This document shows positions 47,683 to 56,629 of a stretch of 64,000 bases of DNA, piece after piece. The position numbers and the translations under genes are program-made. This DNA comes from an uncultured Gammaproteobacteria bacterium (GTDB lineage: Bacteria; Pseudomonadota; Gammaproteobacteria; Steroidobacterales; GCA-2729495), in assembly GCA_937921935.1 (NCBI GenBank), contig CAKZWQ010000005.1, positions 89,042 to 153,041 on the forward strand. Reading direction: 5' to 3'. A model generated the notes under the pieces. The model worked only from the letters and a program-made list of their open reading frames with translations, made no database searches and was not told the origin of the DNA. How positions within the stretch are numbered: the stretch's first letter is position 1; each line of letters begins with the position of its first letter.

Positions 47683-48864
47683 ATGTTGCTGACACCCTTG
47701 GCCTCATCGCGCCCGCCCGTTTTCGGTCTGGGCACCAATGCCTGGAACGACCAATGGCAAACACGTCAGCATGTGATGGCTGGACTGGCCGCGCGTGGCT
47801 GGCCCACCTATTACTCAACCGGGCCTTTCACCGTCTGGGATCCGGGGCAGACCCGCTGGCAAAACGCGCGCTGGCTGGATAGGCAGCAGGCCCGCGACGG
47901 CGTTCAACTCTACTGGCCCGGTCGCTGGCAAATGCGCTGGCCGCGCGTTGCGAACTGGGATCGCTTTATCCTGCGGCGACATGTTGCGGGCCTGACCAAA
48001 CTCGCAGGCATTCGCGGCCCTGTGCCCCTTGTCTATGTTTTTCATCCTGTGTTCTGGCCCCTGGTGGAGGCTTTGCAGCCGGAGCGTGTGGTTTACCACT
48101 GCGACGACAATTTCCGGCTCATGGGCAACTGGGGCAACCAAGTCGCCAGGATGGAAGAAAAACTCATAGCAAGGGCTGATCTGATTCTGGCGAGTTCGTC
48201 GCGCATGGCGGCCGCTTTGCCAGGCAAACCGCCAACACACTTGTTGGAAAATGGCGCTGATGCAGCTGCCTTTGCCGGCTTCGGTCGCTGCCCGCCGGAT
48301 CTGGTTGAAATTCCCGGCCCCCGCATCGGCTATATAGGCGGACTCAATGACAAGGTCGATTTTCAGCTAGTGGCTGAAGTGGCAACGCGACGCCCCCAAT
48401 GGCAGTGGGTGTTCATTGGTCAACAGGTGGCTGATAAAAATCTATCGCCGGGCACGCGTGCGGGGCTTAGGCAATGTGAAAGCCTGGCCAATGTGCATTT
48501 TCTTGGCCCGCGTGCCTACCATGATCTGCCTGACTACGTCGGTCACATGAACGTCAACACGCTGTGCTATCGACGCACCGACGGCGGCTGGTGGAAAGAC
48601 GTCTATCCCCTGAAGCTGCATGAGTACCTGGCGGCTGGTCGCCCCGTGGTCGGGGCCGATATTGAAGTGAACCGCCAGTTCAAAGCGGTTGTGGCCATCG
48701 CACGCACCGCTGACGACTGGGTCGAGGCCTTGGAACAGGCTCTGGTTGGTGGCGTCGGCACGCCGGCCGAGCGGCGTCGAGTGGCTTCTGAAAACAGTTG
48801 GGATGTCCGGCTGGACCAGCTGGACAGCTGGCTGGCTGGAATCACCAAGCCCGCTTTGGTTTAG
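47683..48864 (+). CDS. GT4-like glycosyltransferase
   Basis: A 393-residue GT-B fold enzyme from ATG 47683, two bases after the preceding stop. The first Rossmann half includes VVYHCDDNFRLMG and ADLILASSSRMA. The second half has RIGYIGGLNDKVDFQLVAEV, FIGQQV, NVHFLGPRAYHDLPDYV, and the donor-binding KLHEYLAAGRPVVGAD with the E of the EX7E-type motif. It resembles proteins of teichuronic/exopolysaccharide-type clusters. Cytoplasmic; sugar and acceptor unknown. It ends tail to tail with the VOC gene, overlapping four bases. Confidence 0.85.
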   Translation: MLLTPLASSRPPVFGLGTNAWNDQWQTRQHVMAGLAARGWPTYYSTGPFTVWDPGQTRWQNARWLDRQQARDGVQLYWPGRWQMRWPRVANWDRFILRRHVAGLTKLAGIRGPVPLVYVFHPVFWPLVEALQPERVVYHCDDNFRLMGNWGNQVARMEEKLIARADLILASSSRMAAALPGKPPTHLLENGADAAAFAGFGRCPPDLVEIPGPRIGYIGGLNDKVDFQLVAEVATRRPQWQWVFIGQQVADKNLSPGTRAGLRQCESLANVHFLGPRAYHDLPDYVGHMNVNTLCYRRTDGGWWKDVYPLKLHEYLAAGRPVVGADIEVNRQFKAVVAIARTADDWVEALEQALVGGVGTPAERRRVASENSWDVRLDQLDSWLAGITKPALV

Positions 48865-49781
48865 TCCGCTGGCCCCTCAAGCACTTCCAGCCATTCGCCG
48901 GCCGCACCCACGACTACCCCGGTGCGTCGGCCGCCATAAGGCGCCTGACTGACAGCCATGGGTTCCGCCCGCAGGCTCGGTACCAGCGGTGCCAGGCTTC
49001 GGACCCGGCTACTGACCATGGCCATGCCGGGCGGCAGCTGCCCTGCCTGCCGCGGGCGCTCGGGCAGGCCCGGCGGACATTCGTCCATTTCGATCAGGTA
49101 GCGACGCCCCGGAATCGTACTGATGGATGTAGGGAAATTGGTCGTGGGTGATACGCCGCACGCGTGCGCCAGAATACCGTTGATGAAGTTCATGGGGGGC
49201 ATGACGCGCATGCCCAGCGTCTCAGCGTAGAAGGCTTGCATGGCCGAGGTGGAAGTCCCGGAGACGGTGACGATGAACGGTCGGTCAACGGGGCAGCGCG
49301 CCTGCTTCATGCCGTAACGACTCCCGCCCGGCAGGATGCGGGTGAAGTAGATTAGCTCGCCGGTCGGACCTACGACTTGCATGGCCCGCGGTGATTTTGG
49401 GCCGGGAAACAGATCGCCGGGCCCGGCCAGTCGCTGGAAAGGCGAGGTCTCTAACCGTGCTGCCAGGGCGTCAGGGTCCTGGACCAGCAGTTCCGTTGCC
49501 GTCCAGCCGGCTGTCGCCGGCGATTCAAAGCCGCGAGTTTCTCCTGTCGCGACAAAACGCAGGAAGATGGGCTCACCGCTCGCCGGTTGCAACAGGGCGG
49601 CCGGTTTGCCAGCCGCCGCTGGCGTGCCCCAACTCGCTGCGAGGGCTTCGCTAATAGGATCTGTATCAACCAGCTGGTAGCCCAGGTATTCCGTCCAGGC
49701 AGCCACGCTGCTGTCCAGTTCTTCAACGCAGTAGGTGACCAGGCACAAGGACCGCAACAGGCGCGCCGGCTTTGCCCTCAT
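48861..49781 (-). CDS. Two-domain VOC (glyoxalase/dioxygenase superfamily) protein
   Basis: A 306-residue protein with two vicinal-oxygen-chelate modules. The first contains CLVTYCVEELDSSVAAWTEY and the GPTGELIYFTRI end. The second starts PFIVTVSGTSTSAMQAFYAE and contains YLIEMDECPPGL, then ends VVVGAAGEWLEVLEG. The metal ligands are not obvious, so enzymatic identity is open. It lies two bases from the SrkA-type kinase on the same strand and is probably co-transcribed with it. Confidence 0.7.
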   Translation of the reverse strand: MRAKPARLLRSLCLVTYCVEELDSSVAAWTEYLGYQLVDTDPISEALAASWGTPAAAGKPAALLQPASGEPIFLRFVATGETRGFESPATAGWTATELLVQDPDALAARLETSPFQRLAGPGDLFPGPKSPRAMQVVGPTGELIYFTRILPGGSRYGMKQARCPVDRPFIVTVSGTSTSAMQAFYAETLGMRVMPPMNFINGILAHACGVSPTTNFPTSISTIPGRRYLIEMDECPPGLPERPRQAGQLPPGMAMVSSRVRSLAPLVPSLRAEPMAVSQAPYGGRRTGVVVGAAGEWLEVLEGPAD

Positions 49782-49782
49782 A

Positions 49783-50775
49783 TCATCGCTGCCATTCCAG
49801 GGGTGGCTCGTTCATCAGGGCCAGTTGCTCGCGCAGGGACAACACGTGCTCATCCCAATAGCGATGGGAGTCAAACCAGGGAAAGGCAGTCTGAAAGGCA
49901 GGATCGGTCCAGCGCCGAGCCAGCCATGCAGCATAGTGCATGATGCGCAAGGTCCGCAGTGCCTCAATCAGATGAAGTTCGCGCGGGTTGAAGTCGGCGA
50001 ACTCCAGGTAGCCATCGAGCAATTTGCCCAGCTGCGGTGTTTGTTCTTCGCGATCGCCGGACAGCAACATCCAAAGGTCCTGCACCCGCGGGCCCATGCG
50101 GGCATCGTCCAGGTCAACAATGTGCACCCGGTCCTCCAGGACCAGCACATTGCCGGGATGAAAATCCCCATGCAGCCTGATCTCGGGTGGATCGCCCGCG
50201 CGTTCATAACAGCGTTCCATGGCTGCGAACAGATCAGTGCAAACGCTTTCGTAGGCGGCGTGCAAGTCGACGGGTACGAAGTTCTCCTTGATAAGGAAAT
50301 CCCGCGAGGCGACACCAAATTCTGCAATAGTCAGGGCAGGGCGTTGCGCAAAGTCCTCTGTGCTGCCGCGCTGATGGATTCTTGCCACCAGCCGGCCGAG
50401 TTGCCTGAGCAAGGAACTGTCATCCAGGGGTGGCGGGTGACCGCCATGACAAGGATAAATAGCAAATCGATAAGGACCCCGGTGATGCAGGGTGGCATCA
50501 CCCACTGACAGCGGCGGCACCACGGGGATTTCATCCGCCGCCAGGTCTGTGGCAAAGGCGTGCTCTTCGAGAATCGCTGCATCGCTCCAGCGCGCTGGTC
50601 GGTAGAACTTGGCAACCAGGGGCGGAGCATCTTCCATGCCGATGCGGTACACGCGGTTTTCGTAGCTGTTGAGTGCCAGCAGCCGGCCGTCACTGCGCTG
50701 GCCCAGACTTTCGACGGCACCCAGGATTTCATCCGGCTGCAGGTCCTGGAAGGCTAGGCTGGTGTCTGCTTGCAT
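49783..50775 (-). CDS. srkA: SrkA/YihE-type stress response serine/threonine kinase
   Basis: A 330-residue aminoglycoside-phosphotransferase-like kinase. The N-terminal SYENRVYRIG and LVAKFYRPARWSDAAILEEH contain the ATP Lys. The catalytic loop is LHGDFHPGNVL and the metal Asp lies in HIVDLDDARMGPRVQDLW. E. coli SrkA (YihE) counters MazEF-linked death and is under Cpx control; length 328 there. It is upstream of, and close to, the VOC gene. Divergent from the cytoplasmic protein gene at 50909. Confidence 0.92.
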   Translation of the reverse strand: MQADTSLAFQDLQPDEILGAVESLGQRSDGRLLALNSYENRVYRIGMEDAPPLVAKFYRPARWSDAAILEEHAFATDLAADEIPVVPPLSVGDATLHHRGPYRFAIYPCHGGHPPPLDDSSLLRQLGRLVARIHQRGSTEDFAQRPALTIAEFGVASRDFLIKENFVPVDLHAAYESVCTDLFAAMERCYERAGDPPEIRLHGDFHPGNVLVLEDRVHIVDLDDARMGPRVQDLWMLLSGDREEQTPQLGKLLDGYLEFADFNPRELHLIEALRTLRIMHYAAWLARRWTDPAFQTAFPWFDSHRYWDEHVLSLREQLALMNEPPLEWQR

Positions 50776-50908
50776 GGCTTGGGGTGGCTCTGAGGGGCGG
50801 GGTCAGGGATTGGCCGGGAAACCCGGCTTCAGGCGGGTCATGGTACGCATACCGGGCCACAGACTGGTACTCTAGTGGGTTTAGGCAACTGCGCAAAAGG
50901 GATATTCC

Positions 50909-51295
50909 ATGGCAGAGAACGATTCAGATCTGAACATCCGCATGGATGCTCAGGCCATGTACCAGGAAGAGGTCTTTACCGATCGGCGTGTCGGTACAAT
51001 TCAGCGCCTGACCCCCGTGGATGCTGACGGCGCCGTGGATAGCTCCCGGCCGGTGCTCTACGTGGGTCAGACTCAGCTGATGACCCAGGCTGGTCCGCTG
51101 CCGCTGAGCTTCGATATTCCGGGCGAGAATCTCGCCCAGGTGGCAGAGAATTTTGCTGCCAGCGCCAATGGCGCGGTTGAGGAGGCTATGCAGAGGCTCG
51201 AGGAGATGCGCCGGGAGTCCGCTTCTTCCATCATCGTCCCGGGTGGCGGCGCACCCGGCGGCCCTCCGGCCGGCGGCAAGCTCAGGATGCCCTGA
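50909..51295 (+). CDS. Conserved cytoplasmic protein of unknown function
   Basis: A 128-residue protein with the conserved opening NIRMDAQAMYQEEVFTDRRVGTI, then RPVLYVGQTQLMTQAGPLPLSF, a helix, and the end SSIIVPGGGAPGGPPAGG. Similar proteins with the same plan occur in Pseudomonas and Xanthomonas as uncharacterised cytoplasmic proteins. AAAAGGG precedes the ATG. It directly abuts the DUF2141 gene (stop TGA then ATG), so it may lead the carotenoid transcript. Confidence 0.75.
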   Translation: MAENDSDLNIRMDAQAMYQEEVFTDRRVGTIQRLTPVDADGAVDSSRPVLYVGQTQLMTQAGPLPLSFDIPGENLAQVAENFAASANGAVEEAMQRLEEMRRESASSIIVPGGGAPGGPPAGGKLRMP

Positions 51296-51724
51296 ATGCG
51301 AATCAAGACTTTGTTGTTAAGCGGCTTGCTGGTGGTCCTCCCAGGTCTGCTGCAGGCGTCTGCTGAGCTGACCCTGAAGGTGACTTTGGAGGGTGGCAAG
51401 CCGGGCGAAGGCGAGTTTGTGGTCGGCCTGTTTGATGCCGAAGACACCTGGCTGAAAGACGTCGTTCGCGAGATTCGAGTGCCGGTCAGCGAAGACGGCA
51501 CCGCCGAGATCGCCTTCGACGCGCTGCCCGCCGGGACCTATGCCATCAGTACCTACCAGGATCGCAACCTGAACGGAAAAATCGATACGAATTTTGTCGG
51601 CATTCCGAAGGAGCCCTATGCGTTTTCTAATGAGGCGCGTGGTCTGTTCGGACCCGCCAAATTCAAGGATGCGGCGTTCGATCTGGTTGAGAGCGACGAG
51701 ACGGTGGCGATTCGGTATCCCTAG
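51296..51724 (+). CDS. DUF2141 exported protein
   Basis: A 142-residue periplasmic protein. Its signal peptide MRIKTLLLSGLLVVLPGLLQASA has cleavage near residue 23. The DUF2141 domain follows: GEFVVGLFDAEDTWL, then FDALPAGTYAISTYQDRNLNGKID with a Ca-type Asp loop, and GIPKEPYAFSNEARGLFGP. DUF2141 genes recur beside carotenoid or isoprenoid genes in proteobacteria; the function is not known. Its stop shares one base with the crtY GTG start. Confidence 0.88.
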   Translation: MRIKTLLLSGLLVVLPGLLQASAELTLKVTLEGGKPGEGEFVVGLFDAEDTWLKDVVREIRVPVSEDGTAEIAFDALPAGTYAISTYQDRNLNGKIDTNFVGIPKEPYAFSNEARGLFGPAKFKDAAFDLVESDETVAIRYP

Positions 51725-52884
51725 TGGATGCTGATCTGATTCTTGTCGGGGGCGGGTTAGCCAACACCCTGATCGCCTCGCGGCTGCGGGCCGAGCAACC
51801 GCAACTCAAGCTGTTGATGCTTGAGCGTGACGATACCTTGGGCGGCAATCACACTTGGTGTTTTCATGGCACGGATGTCAATGAAAACCAACGCAACTGG
51901 TTGCAGGAATTCGTCGTCAAGGACTGGGCACAGCATCGCATTGCCTTTCCTCACCTCGATCGTTGCGTGGCGGGCAGTTACCACGCCATTACAGCAGAGC
52001 AATTGCATCGTGTAGCGACTGAGCAATTTGGCGATGCCGTCGTCACGGGCGTCGAGGTGACCGAAGTCGGGCCTGAAGCGGTCAGCCTGGCGGACGGGCG
52101 CCGCTTTACGGCCCCGGCAGTGGTTGACGGCCGCGGCGATCCGGGCGGCAAGGATCTGGACGTCCGCTTCCAGAAGTTTCTTGGCCTGGTGCTGGAGCTT
52201 GAAGCGCCTTGTGGGCTCGATGTCCCTCTGCTGATGGACGGTCGCGTGCCGCAGCTCGATGGCTTTCGCTTTATGTACAGCCTGCCCTTCGGACCGCGTC
52301 AGGTACTGGTCGAGGACACTCGTTACAGCGATACACCCGATCTTGAGCGGGAGTCCATGCGCGCTGCTATCGTTGAATATGCAGCCGGACGCGGCTGGCG
52401 CGTTGCCCGCGTGCTGCGAGAGGAAGAGGGGGTCTTGCCAGTCGTTCTGGGCGGCGACCTGAAGGCTTACTGGCAGGCCGCGCCCGGCGTGCCTCGATCG
52501 GGCATTAGGGCTGGATTATTTCACTACACCACTGGCTATTCTCTGGCGGAAGCTGCGCGGCTTGCCGATGAACTGGCTGGTTTTTCACAGTTCCGCAGTG
52601 CGCAGCTCTATAAATTCATTCGTGCTCGCAGCTTCCGGCTGTGGCGCGCGGGCCTTTATTTCAGATTGTTGAACCGTATGTTATTTCTTGCCGGCGAACC
52701 CGCCCAGCGCTACCGAATTTTTGAACACTTCTATCGCTTGCCCGATCCCCTGGTGGGGCGTTTTTATGCCGGCCGACCAAGCTGGCCGGATCGCGTGCGG
52801 ATTCTGAGCGGCAAGCCGCCTGTCCCTGTGGGCAGGGCGCTGGGCAGCCTGTTTGGCGGGCCGCGTCCGCAGGCCAGTTCATGA
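51724..52884 (+). CDS. crtY: Lycopene beta-cyclase CrtY
   Basis: A 386-residue FAD-containing cyclase turning lycopene into beta-carotene at the membrane. Motifs: LILVGGGLANTLIASRL, ERDDTLGGNHTWCFH near residues 35-49, the central FQKFLGLVLEL with cyclase-specific acidic residues, LPFGPRQVLVEDTRYSD, and the C-terminal FHYTTGYSL. The GTG start follows the DUF2141 stop without a gap; ATGA couples it to crtI. This is the proteobacterial CrtY type, not the plant/cyanobacterial CrtL. Confidence 0.94.
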   Translation: MDADLILVGGGLANTLIASRLRAEQPQLKLLMLERDDTLGGNHTWCFHGTDVNENQRNWLQEFVVKDWAQHRIAFPHLDRCVAGSYHAITAEQLHRVATEQFGDAVVTGVEVTEVGPEAVSLADGRRFTAPAVVDGRGDPGGKDLDVRFQKFLGLVLELEAPCGLDVPLLMDGRVPQLDGFRFMYSLPFGPRQVLVEDTRYSDTPDLERESMRAAIVEYAAGRGWRVARVLREEEGVLPVVLGGDLKAYWQAAPGVPRSGIRAGLFHYTTGYSLAEAARLADELAGFSQFRSAQLYKFIRARSFRLWRAGLYFRLLNRMLFLAGEPAQRYRIFEHFYRLPDPLVGRFYAGRPSWPDRVRILSGKPPVPVGRALGSLFGGPRPQASS

Positions 52885-54368
52885 GCGCCCGGGTTGCAGT
52901 GATCGGTGCCGGTTTCGGTGGCCTGGCGGCCGCCATTCGCCTGCAGGCGGCCGGTGTGCAGACGGTATTGGTCGAGCAAAGGGATCGTCCGGGTGGACGG
53001 GCCTATGTTTACCAGGATCAGGGCTTTAGCTTCGACGCGGGACCCACAGTTATTACCGCCCCGCTGTGCCTGGAGGAGTTGTTCGATGTAGCAGCGCGTC
53101 CCATGTCCGACTATGTCGAACTGATCTCTTTGGATCCCATGTACCGATTGTGTTGGGAGGATGGCTATCAGCTGGACTACACGGCAGACATGGAGCGCAT
53201 GAGCGCTCAGATCGCTGTGCGTAACCCGGCCGATGTGGACGGCTATAAACGCTTTCTGGGCTACTCGGAACGGGTATTCGAAGAAGGCTACGTGAAGCTT
53301 GCCGCCGAGCCTTTCATGGATATATGGAGCATGGTCAAGGCAGCGCCGCAGCTGGCCCTGCTGCAGAGTTATCGATCGGTTTACAGCATGGTGTCCAGCT
53401 ATGTGAAGGACCCCTATCTGCGTCAGGCCTTCAGTTATCACACGCTGCTGGTGGGCGGTAATCCTTTCAGTGCATCCTCCATCTATGCCCTGATTCATGC
53501 CCTGGAGCGCCGCTGGGGTGTTCTGTTTCCCCGCGGTGGCACGGGCGCCCTGGTCCAGGGCCTCGCCAAGCTCTTCACTGATATTGGCGGCGAGTTGCGT
53601 CTGAACTGCCCCGTCGAAGCCATCGAGACCCAGAGTGGCAAGGTTAGTGCTGTGCGTACCGCCGGCGGTGAGCGGCTGCCTGTAGAAGCCGTCGTCAGCA
53701 ACGCCGACGTGATGCACACCTACGACAAGTTGCTGGCCGACGAGCCGCGGCTGGACAGCATGCGCCGGGCCATGGCCCGCAAGAAATACTCCATGTCCCT
53801 GTTCGTGTGCTATTTCGGGCTCAAGGGGGAACACCCGGAGCTGGCCCACCATGCTGTGCTGTTTGGCTCGCGCTATCGTGAGCTGCTGGCGGATATCTTT
53901 GACCGCGGCGTGCTGGCCGATGATTTCTCGCTGTATCTGCATTCCCCGTCGGTCACGGATCCGAGCCTGGCCCCACCCGGATGTAGCACGCATTATGTGC
54001 TCGCGCCGGTGCCTAACCTGGAAAAAAGCCAGATAGATTGGGAAACTGAGGCGCCCCGCTACCGGGATCGCATATTCGATTACCTTGAAGAGCGTTATAT
54101 TCCGGGGCTGCGCAAGGACTTGGTTACCAGCAGCATGTTTACGCCGAAGGACTTTGTTAGCGAGTTGAATGCTCACCAGGGTTCTGCTTTTTCCTTGCAG
54201 CCCACCCTGACGCAAAGTGCCTATTTCCGCGTGCACAATCGCGATCGCAAGGTGGGTGGCCTGTATTTTGTGGGTGCTGGCACGCACCCCGGAGCGGGGA
54301 TTCCCGGTGTGGTGAATTCGGCCAAGGCCACTGCCGGTGTGCTGCTCGGCGATTTGCAGAGGGATTGA
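52881..54368 (+). CDS. crtI: Phytoene desaturase CrtI
   Basis: A 495-residue FAD enzyme carrying out four desaturations of phytoene to lycopene. The N-terminal dinucleotide motif is VIGAGFGGLAAAIRLQAAG, followed by RPGGRAYVYQDQGF and FDAGPTVITAP. The C-terminal signature is GLYFVGAGTHPGAGIPGVV. Length and motifs are those of bacterial CrtI rather than diapophytoene desaturase. Overlapping starts and stops with crtY and the two-base gap to crtB show one operon. Confidence 0.96.
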   Translation: MSARVAVIGAGFGGLAAAIRLQAAGVQTVLVEQRDRPGGRAYVYQDQGFSFDAGPTVITAPLCLEELFDVAARPMSDYVELISLDPMYRLCWEDGYQLDYTADMERMSAQIAVRNPADVDGYKRFLGYSERVFEEGYVKLAAEPFMDIWSMVKAAPQLALLQSYRSVYSMVSSYVKDPYLRQAFSYHTLLVGGNPFSASSIYALIHALERRWGVLFPRGGTGALVQGLAKLFTDIGGELRLNCPVEAIETQSGKVSAVRTAGGERLPVEAVVSNADVMHTYDKLLADEPRLDSMRRAMARKKYSMSLFVCYFGLKGEHPELAHHAVLFGSRYRELLADIFDRGVLADDFSLYLHSPSVTDPSLAPPGCSTHYVLAPVPNLEKSQIDWETEAPRYRDRIFDYLEERYIPGLRKDLVTSSMFTPKDFVSELNAHQGSAFSLQPTLTQSAYFRVHNRDRKVGGLYFVGAGTHPGAGIPGVVNSAKATAGVLLGDLQRD

Positions 54369-54369
54369 A

Positions 54370-55311
54370 TTGGACGCTGTTGCCGCACAAAGCCGGGAAA
54401 TTATCCGCAAGGGATCCAAAAGCTTTGCCGCAGCCGCGCGGCTGTTCGACGCAGAAACTCGCGCTGATGTTTACAAGCTCTACGCCTGGTGCCGCTACTG
54501 CGACGATTTGATTGACGGCCAGGAGATGGGCTTTGGTCGGGAGGAGATCTCGGCTGCTGAGGCCCGCTCCCGGCTGGCGTATCTGCGCGCCCAAACTGAG
54601 CGTGCTTTAGCCGGTGAGGATGTGGCGGAGGTCGCTTTCGCGGGCCTGCGCGATGTGGCTGGTCGTCATAAGATTCCCGGCCGGTATCCCATGGATCTGA
54701 TACACGGATTTGCCATGGATGTGGAAGGCCACGCCTATGTTGAACTGGAGGACACCCTGCTTTATTGCTATCACGTCGCCGGCGTTGTCGGTGTCATGAT
54801 GGCCTATGTCATGGGGGCTCGCGAGCCTGCCGTGCTGGGGCGTGCTGCTGACCTGGGTATCGCCTTTCAATTGACGAATATCTCCCGGGATGTGCTGGAC
54901 GATGCGACCAACGGTCGCGTTTATCTGCCCGGCCGCTGGCTGGAGGAGGCTGACATCAGCGCTGATCAGGTCGCCATGCCGGCCCATCGCGAGGCCGTGT
55001 TTGCTGTTGTCTCCCGCCTGCTTGAGCTGGCGGACCTCTACTATGAGTCCGCCGCCCAAGGTGTGCCGGCCCTGGGTTTTCGTGCCGGCTGGGCGGTTAG
55101 CACTGCTGCCGGTGTGTACGGGGACATCGGCCGGCTCGTTGCGGAGCGGGGTACCTCTGCCTGGGATACGCGGGCTATTGTGCCCGGCGGCCGCAAGCTC
55201 TGGTGGGGTGTTCGGGGGGGGGCTCAGGCCCTGATGGCTGTAAGCTTCGGCCGCTGGCGTGGCGATCAGCCGCGCTCTCCCGACTTATGGATCAAGCCTG
55301 ACTTGTGCTGA
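54370..55311 (+). CDS. crtB: Phytoene synthase CrtB
   Basis: A 313-residue trans-isoprenyl synthase condensing two GGPP to phytoene. The likely start is TTG 54370 (GAGGG just upstream), one base after the crtI stop; GTG 54337 would overlap crtI for 11 codons. The first aspartate motif is AWCRYCDDLIDG and the second is NISRDVLDDATNGRVYLP. The early KGSKSFAAAARLF segment is typical. It overlaps convergent crtZ by 20 bases. No crtE is in the window, so GGPP must come from elsewhere. Confidence 0.95.
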   Translation: MDAVAAQSREIIRKGSKSFAAAARLFDAETRADVYKLYAWCRYCDDLIDGQEMGFGREEISAAEARSRLAYLRAQTERALAGEDVAEVAFAGLRDVAGRHKIPGRYPMDLIHGFAMDVEGHAYVELEDTLLYCYHVAGVVGVMMAYVMGAREPAVLGRAADLGIAFQLTNISRDVLDDATNGRVYLPGRWLEEADISADQVAMPAHREAVFAVVSRLLELADLYYESAAQGVPALGFRAGWAVSTAAGVYGDIGRLVAERGTSAWDTRAIVPGGRKLWWGVRGGAQALMAVSFGRWRGDQPRSPDLWIKPDLC

Positions 55312-55771
55312 GTCCGGCTGCCAGCCGGCGCCGTTCTGCATCCAGTTCCGCCACGGGTTTCGTGTAGAGAAAACCGAAGGAAACCGCGCCTTCTTTGGTT
55401 GTCGTCGCATGGTGCACGTAGTGAGCCTGGATGATCCGCTTCATATACGGGTTTTTTCCGTTGTAGCGGAAGGGCAGCCGCCGATGCACGATGCCGTCAT
55501 GGAAGGCGAAATAACAGAAGCCGTACGCCGTCATGCCAAGGCCAACCCAGAGCAGAGGCGGGCTGACGTTAACGCCGAGCCAGATCAGCAAAATAGACGG
55601 CAGGGCGAAGTAGAATGCGAACAGGTCATTTTTCTCAAAAATCCCTTCGCGGGGCCGATGATGAGACTCATGCCAGCACCACAACAGCCCGTGCATCAGG
55701 TACTTATGGGTGCCCCAGGCCACGCCCTCCATCATGGCGAAGGCGCCCAGAAATAGCAGCAGGTTAATCAT
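55292..55771 (-). CDS. crtZ: Beta-carotene 3-hydroxylase CrtZ
   Basis: A 159-residue di-iron membrane hydroxylase converting beta-carotene to zeaxanthin. The His boxes are HKYLMH, HESHH, HDGIVH and HYVHH, all intact, with about four membrane helices. Length matches bacterial CrtZ (about 160-175). It is transcribed against crtB, in the same direction as the second hydroxylase at 55807, 35 bases away, suggesting a two-gene unit. Confidence 0.95.
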   Translation of the reverse strand: MINLLLFLGAFAMMEGVAWGTHKYLMHGLLWCWHESHHRPREGIFEKNDLFAFYFALPSILLIWLGVNVSPPLLWVGLGMTAYGFCYFAFHDGIVHRRLPFRYNGKNPYMKRIIQAHYVHHATTTKEGAVSFGFLYTKPVAELDAERRRLAAGLSTSQA

Positions 55772-55806
55772 GGGCTAATAATAACCTGTGACTGCCGTCC
55801 GGCGCC

Positions 55807-56601
55807 TCAGCCGCCTGGCCCGCTCGAGGATGTGGCCGGGGCATCCGGGGTCTCGCTCAGGAAGTCGTATTCGGTTTCCAGTCTGTCTGTATCCAATAGC
55901 CGATCCCAGAATCTGAAGTACAGCCCATAGTTACAGTCATAGCGCTGATGGTGCAGGTTGTGATGCGCAGCAGAAATCCAGTGTCGCCCGGGCAGCCCCC
56001 GCAGCCAGCCGTCGGGTAAAAGTTCAAACCCGGAGTGATTAGTGATGCTCACAATCGTCATCAGTATCAGTATGCAGAGCAGGGCAGATACATGAATGGG
56101 AATAAACCAGACCATCACGGGCAGAATCAAGGCGCCGATCAGCGACTCGGTTGGATGAAAAGAAAAGCCCGCCCACGGCGTCGGTTGCCGCGAGCTATGA
56201 TGCACGCTGTGCATAACGGGGAAGATGCGTCGATGGTGCATCACCCGATGTGTCCAATAGAAATAAGTATCGTGCAGAAATAAGTAGATGGGTACGCTGG
56301 CCAGATACCAGGTCCAGCCATAGTCATTGATGTTGCCGTAGATGGCAGTGTCTCCCCGCTGCCAGGCTTCCAGGACTATGGCGCCCGGTACGGCATAAAT
56401 TGCCGAGGCAACAATCGACCATCCCATTTCCCGCCGAATCAGCTGTTTCGGCGGCACGATGCGGGTTAGTTTGCGGCCGTGAAGAGGGTTGTCGGTCCGC
56501 TTCCACAGGGCCCAGAAAAAGAAGCCGGCAATCAGGAAATAGCGGGCCAGAATGATGGCGAACAACGCTGCTGTCGTAACGAGAAGGGCAGTCCAGTTCA
56601 T
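55807..56601 (-). CDS. Fatty acid hydroxylase/sterol desaturase family di-iron protein
   Basis: A 264-residue integral membrane oxygenase. Its His motifs are HDTYFYWTHRVMH, HSVHH and HHNLHH, the superfamily pattern, with four to five membrane segments (ALFAIILARYFLIAGFFFWA and others). Co-directional with crtZ and inside the carotenoid locus, it may add a further hydroxyl to zeaxanthin, possibly a CrtG-like ring 2-hydroxylation. It could equally act on a lipid tail or hopanoid. Only the family is certain. The tail after EYDFLSE is low-complexity. Confidence 0.85.
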   Translation of the reverse strand: MNWTALLVTTAALFAIILARYFLIAGFFFWALWKRTDNPLHGRKLTRIVPPKQLIRREMGWSIVASAIYAVPGAIVLEAWQRGDTAIYGNINDYGWTWYLASVPIYLFLHDTYFYWTHRVMHHRRIFPVMHSVHHSSRQPTPWAGFSFHPTESLIGALILPVMVWFIPIHVSALLCILILMTIVSITNHSGFELLPDGWLRGLPGRHWISAAHHNLHHQRYDCNYGLYFRFWDRLLDTDRLETEYDFLSETPDAPATSSSGPGG

Positions 56602-56629
56602 AGAGATCGGGTACAGCAGTTGCCTTAAA

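Noticed and set aside
52764..54419. A 551-codon minus-strand ORF opposite crtI and crtB
   Set aside because: Fully antisense to crtI with no recognisable domains; a GC-rich shadow frame.
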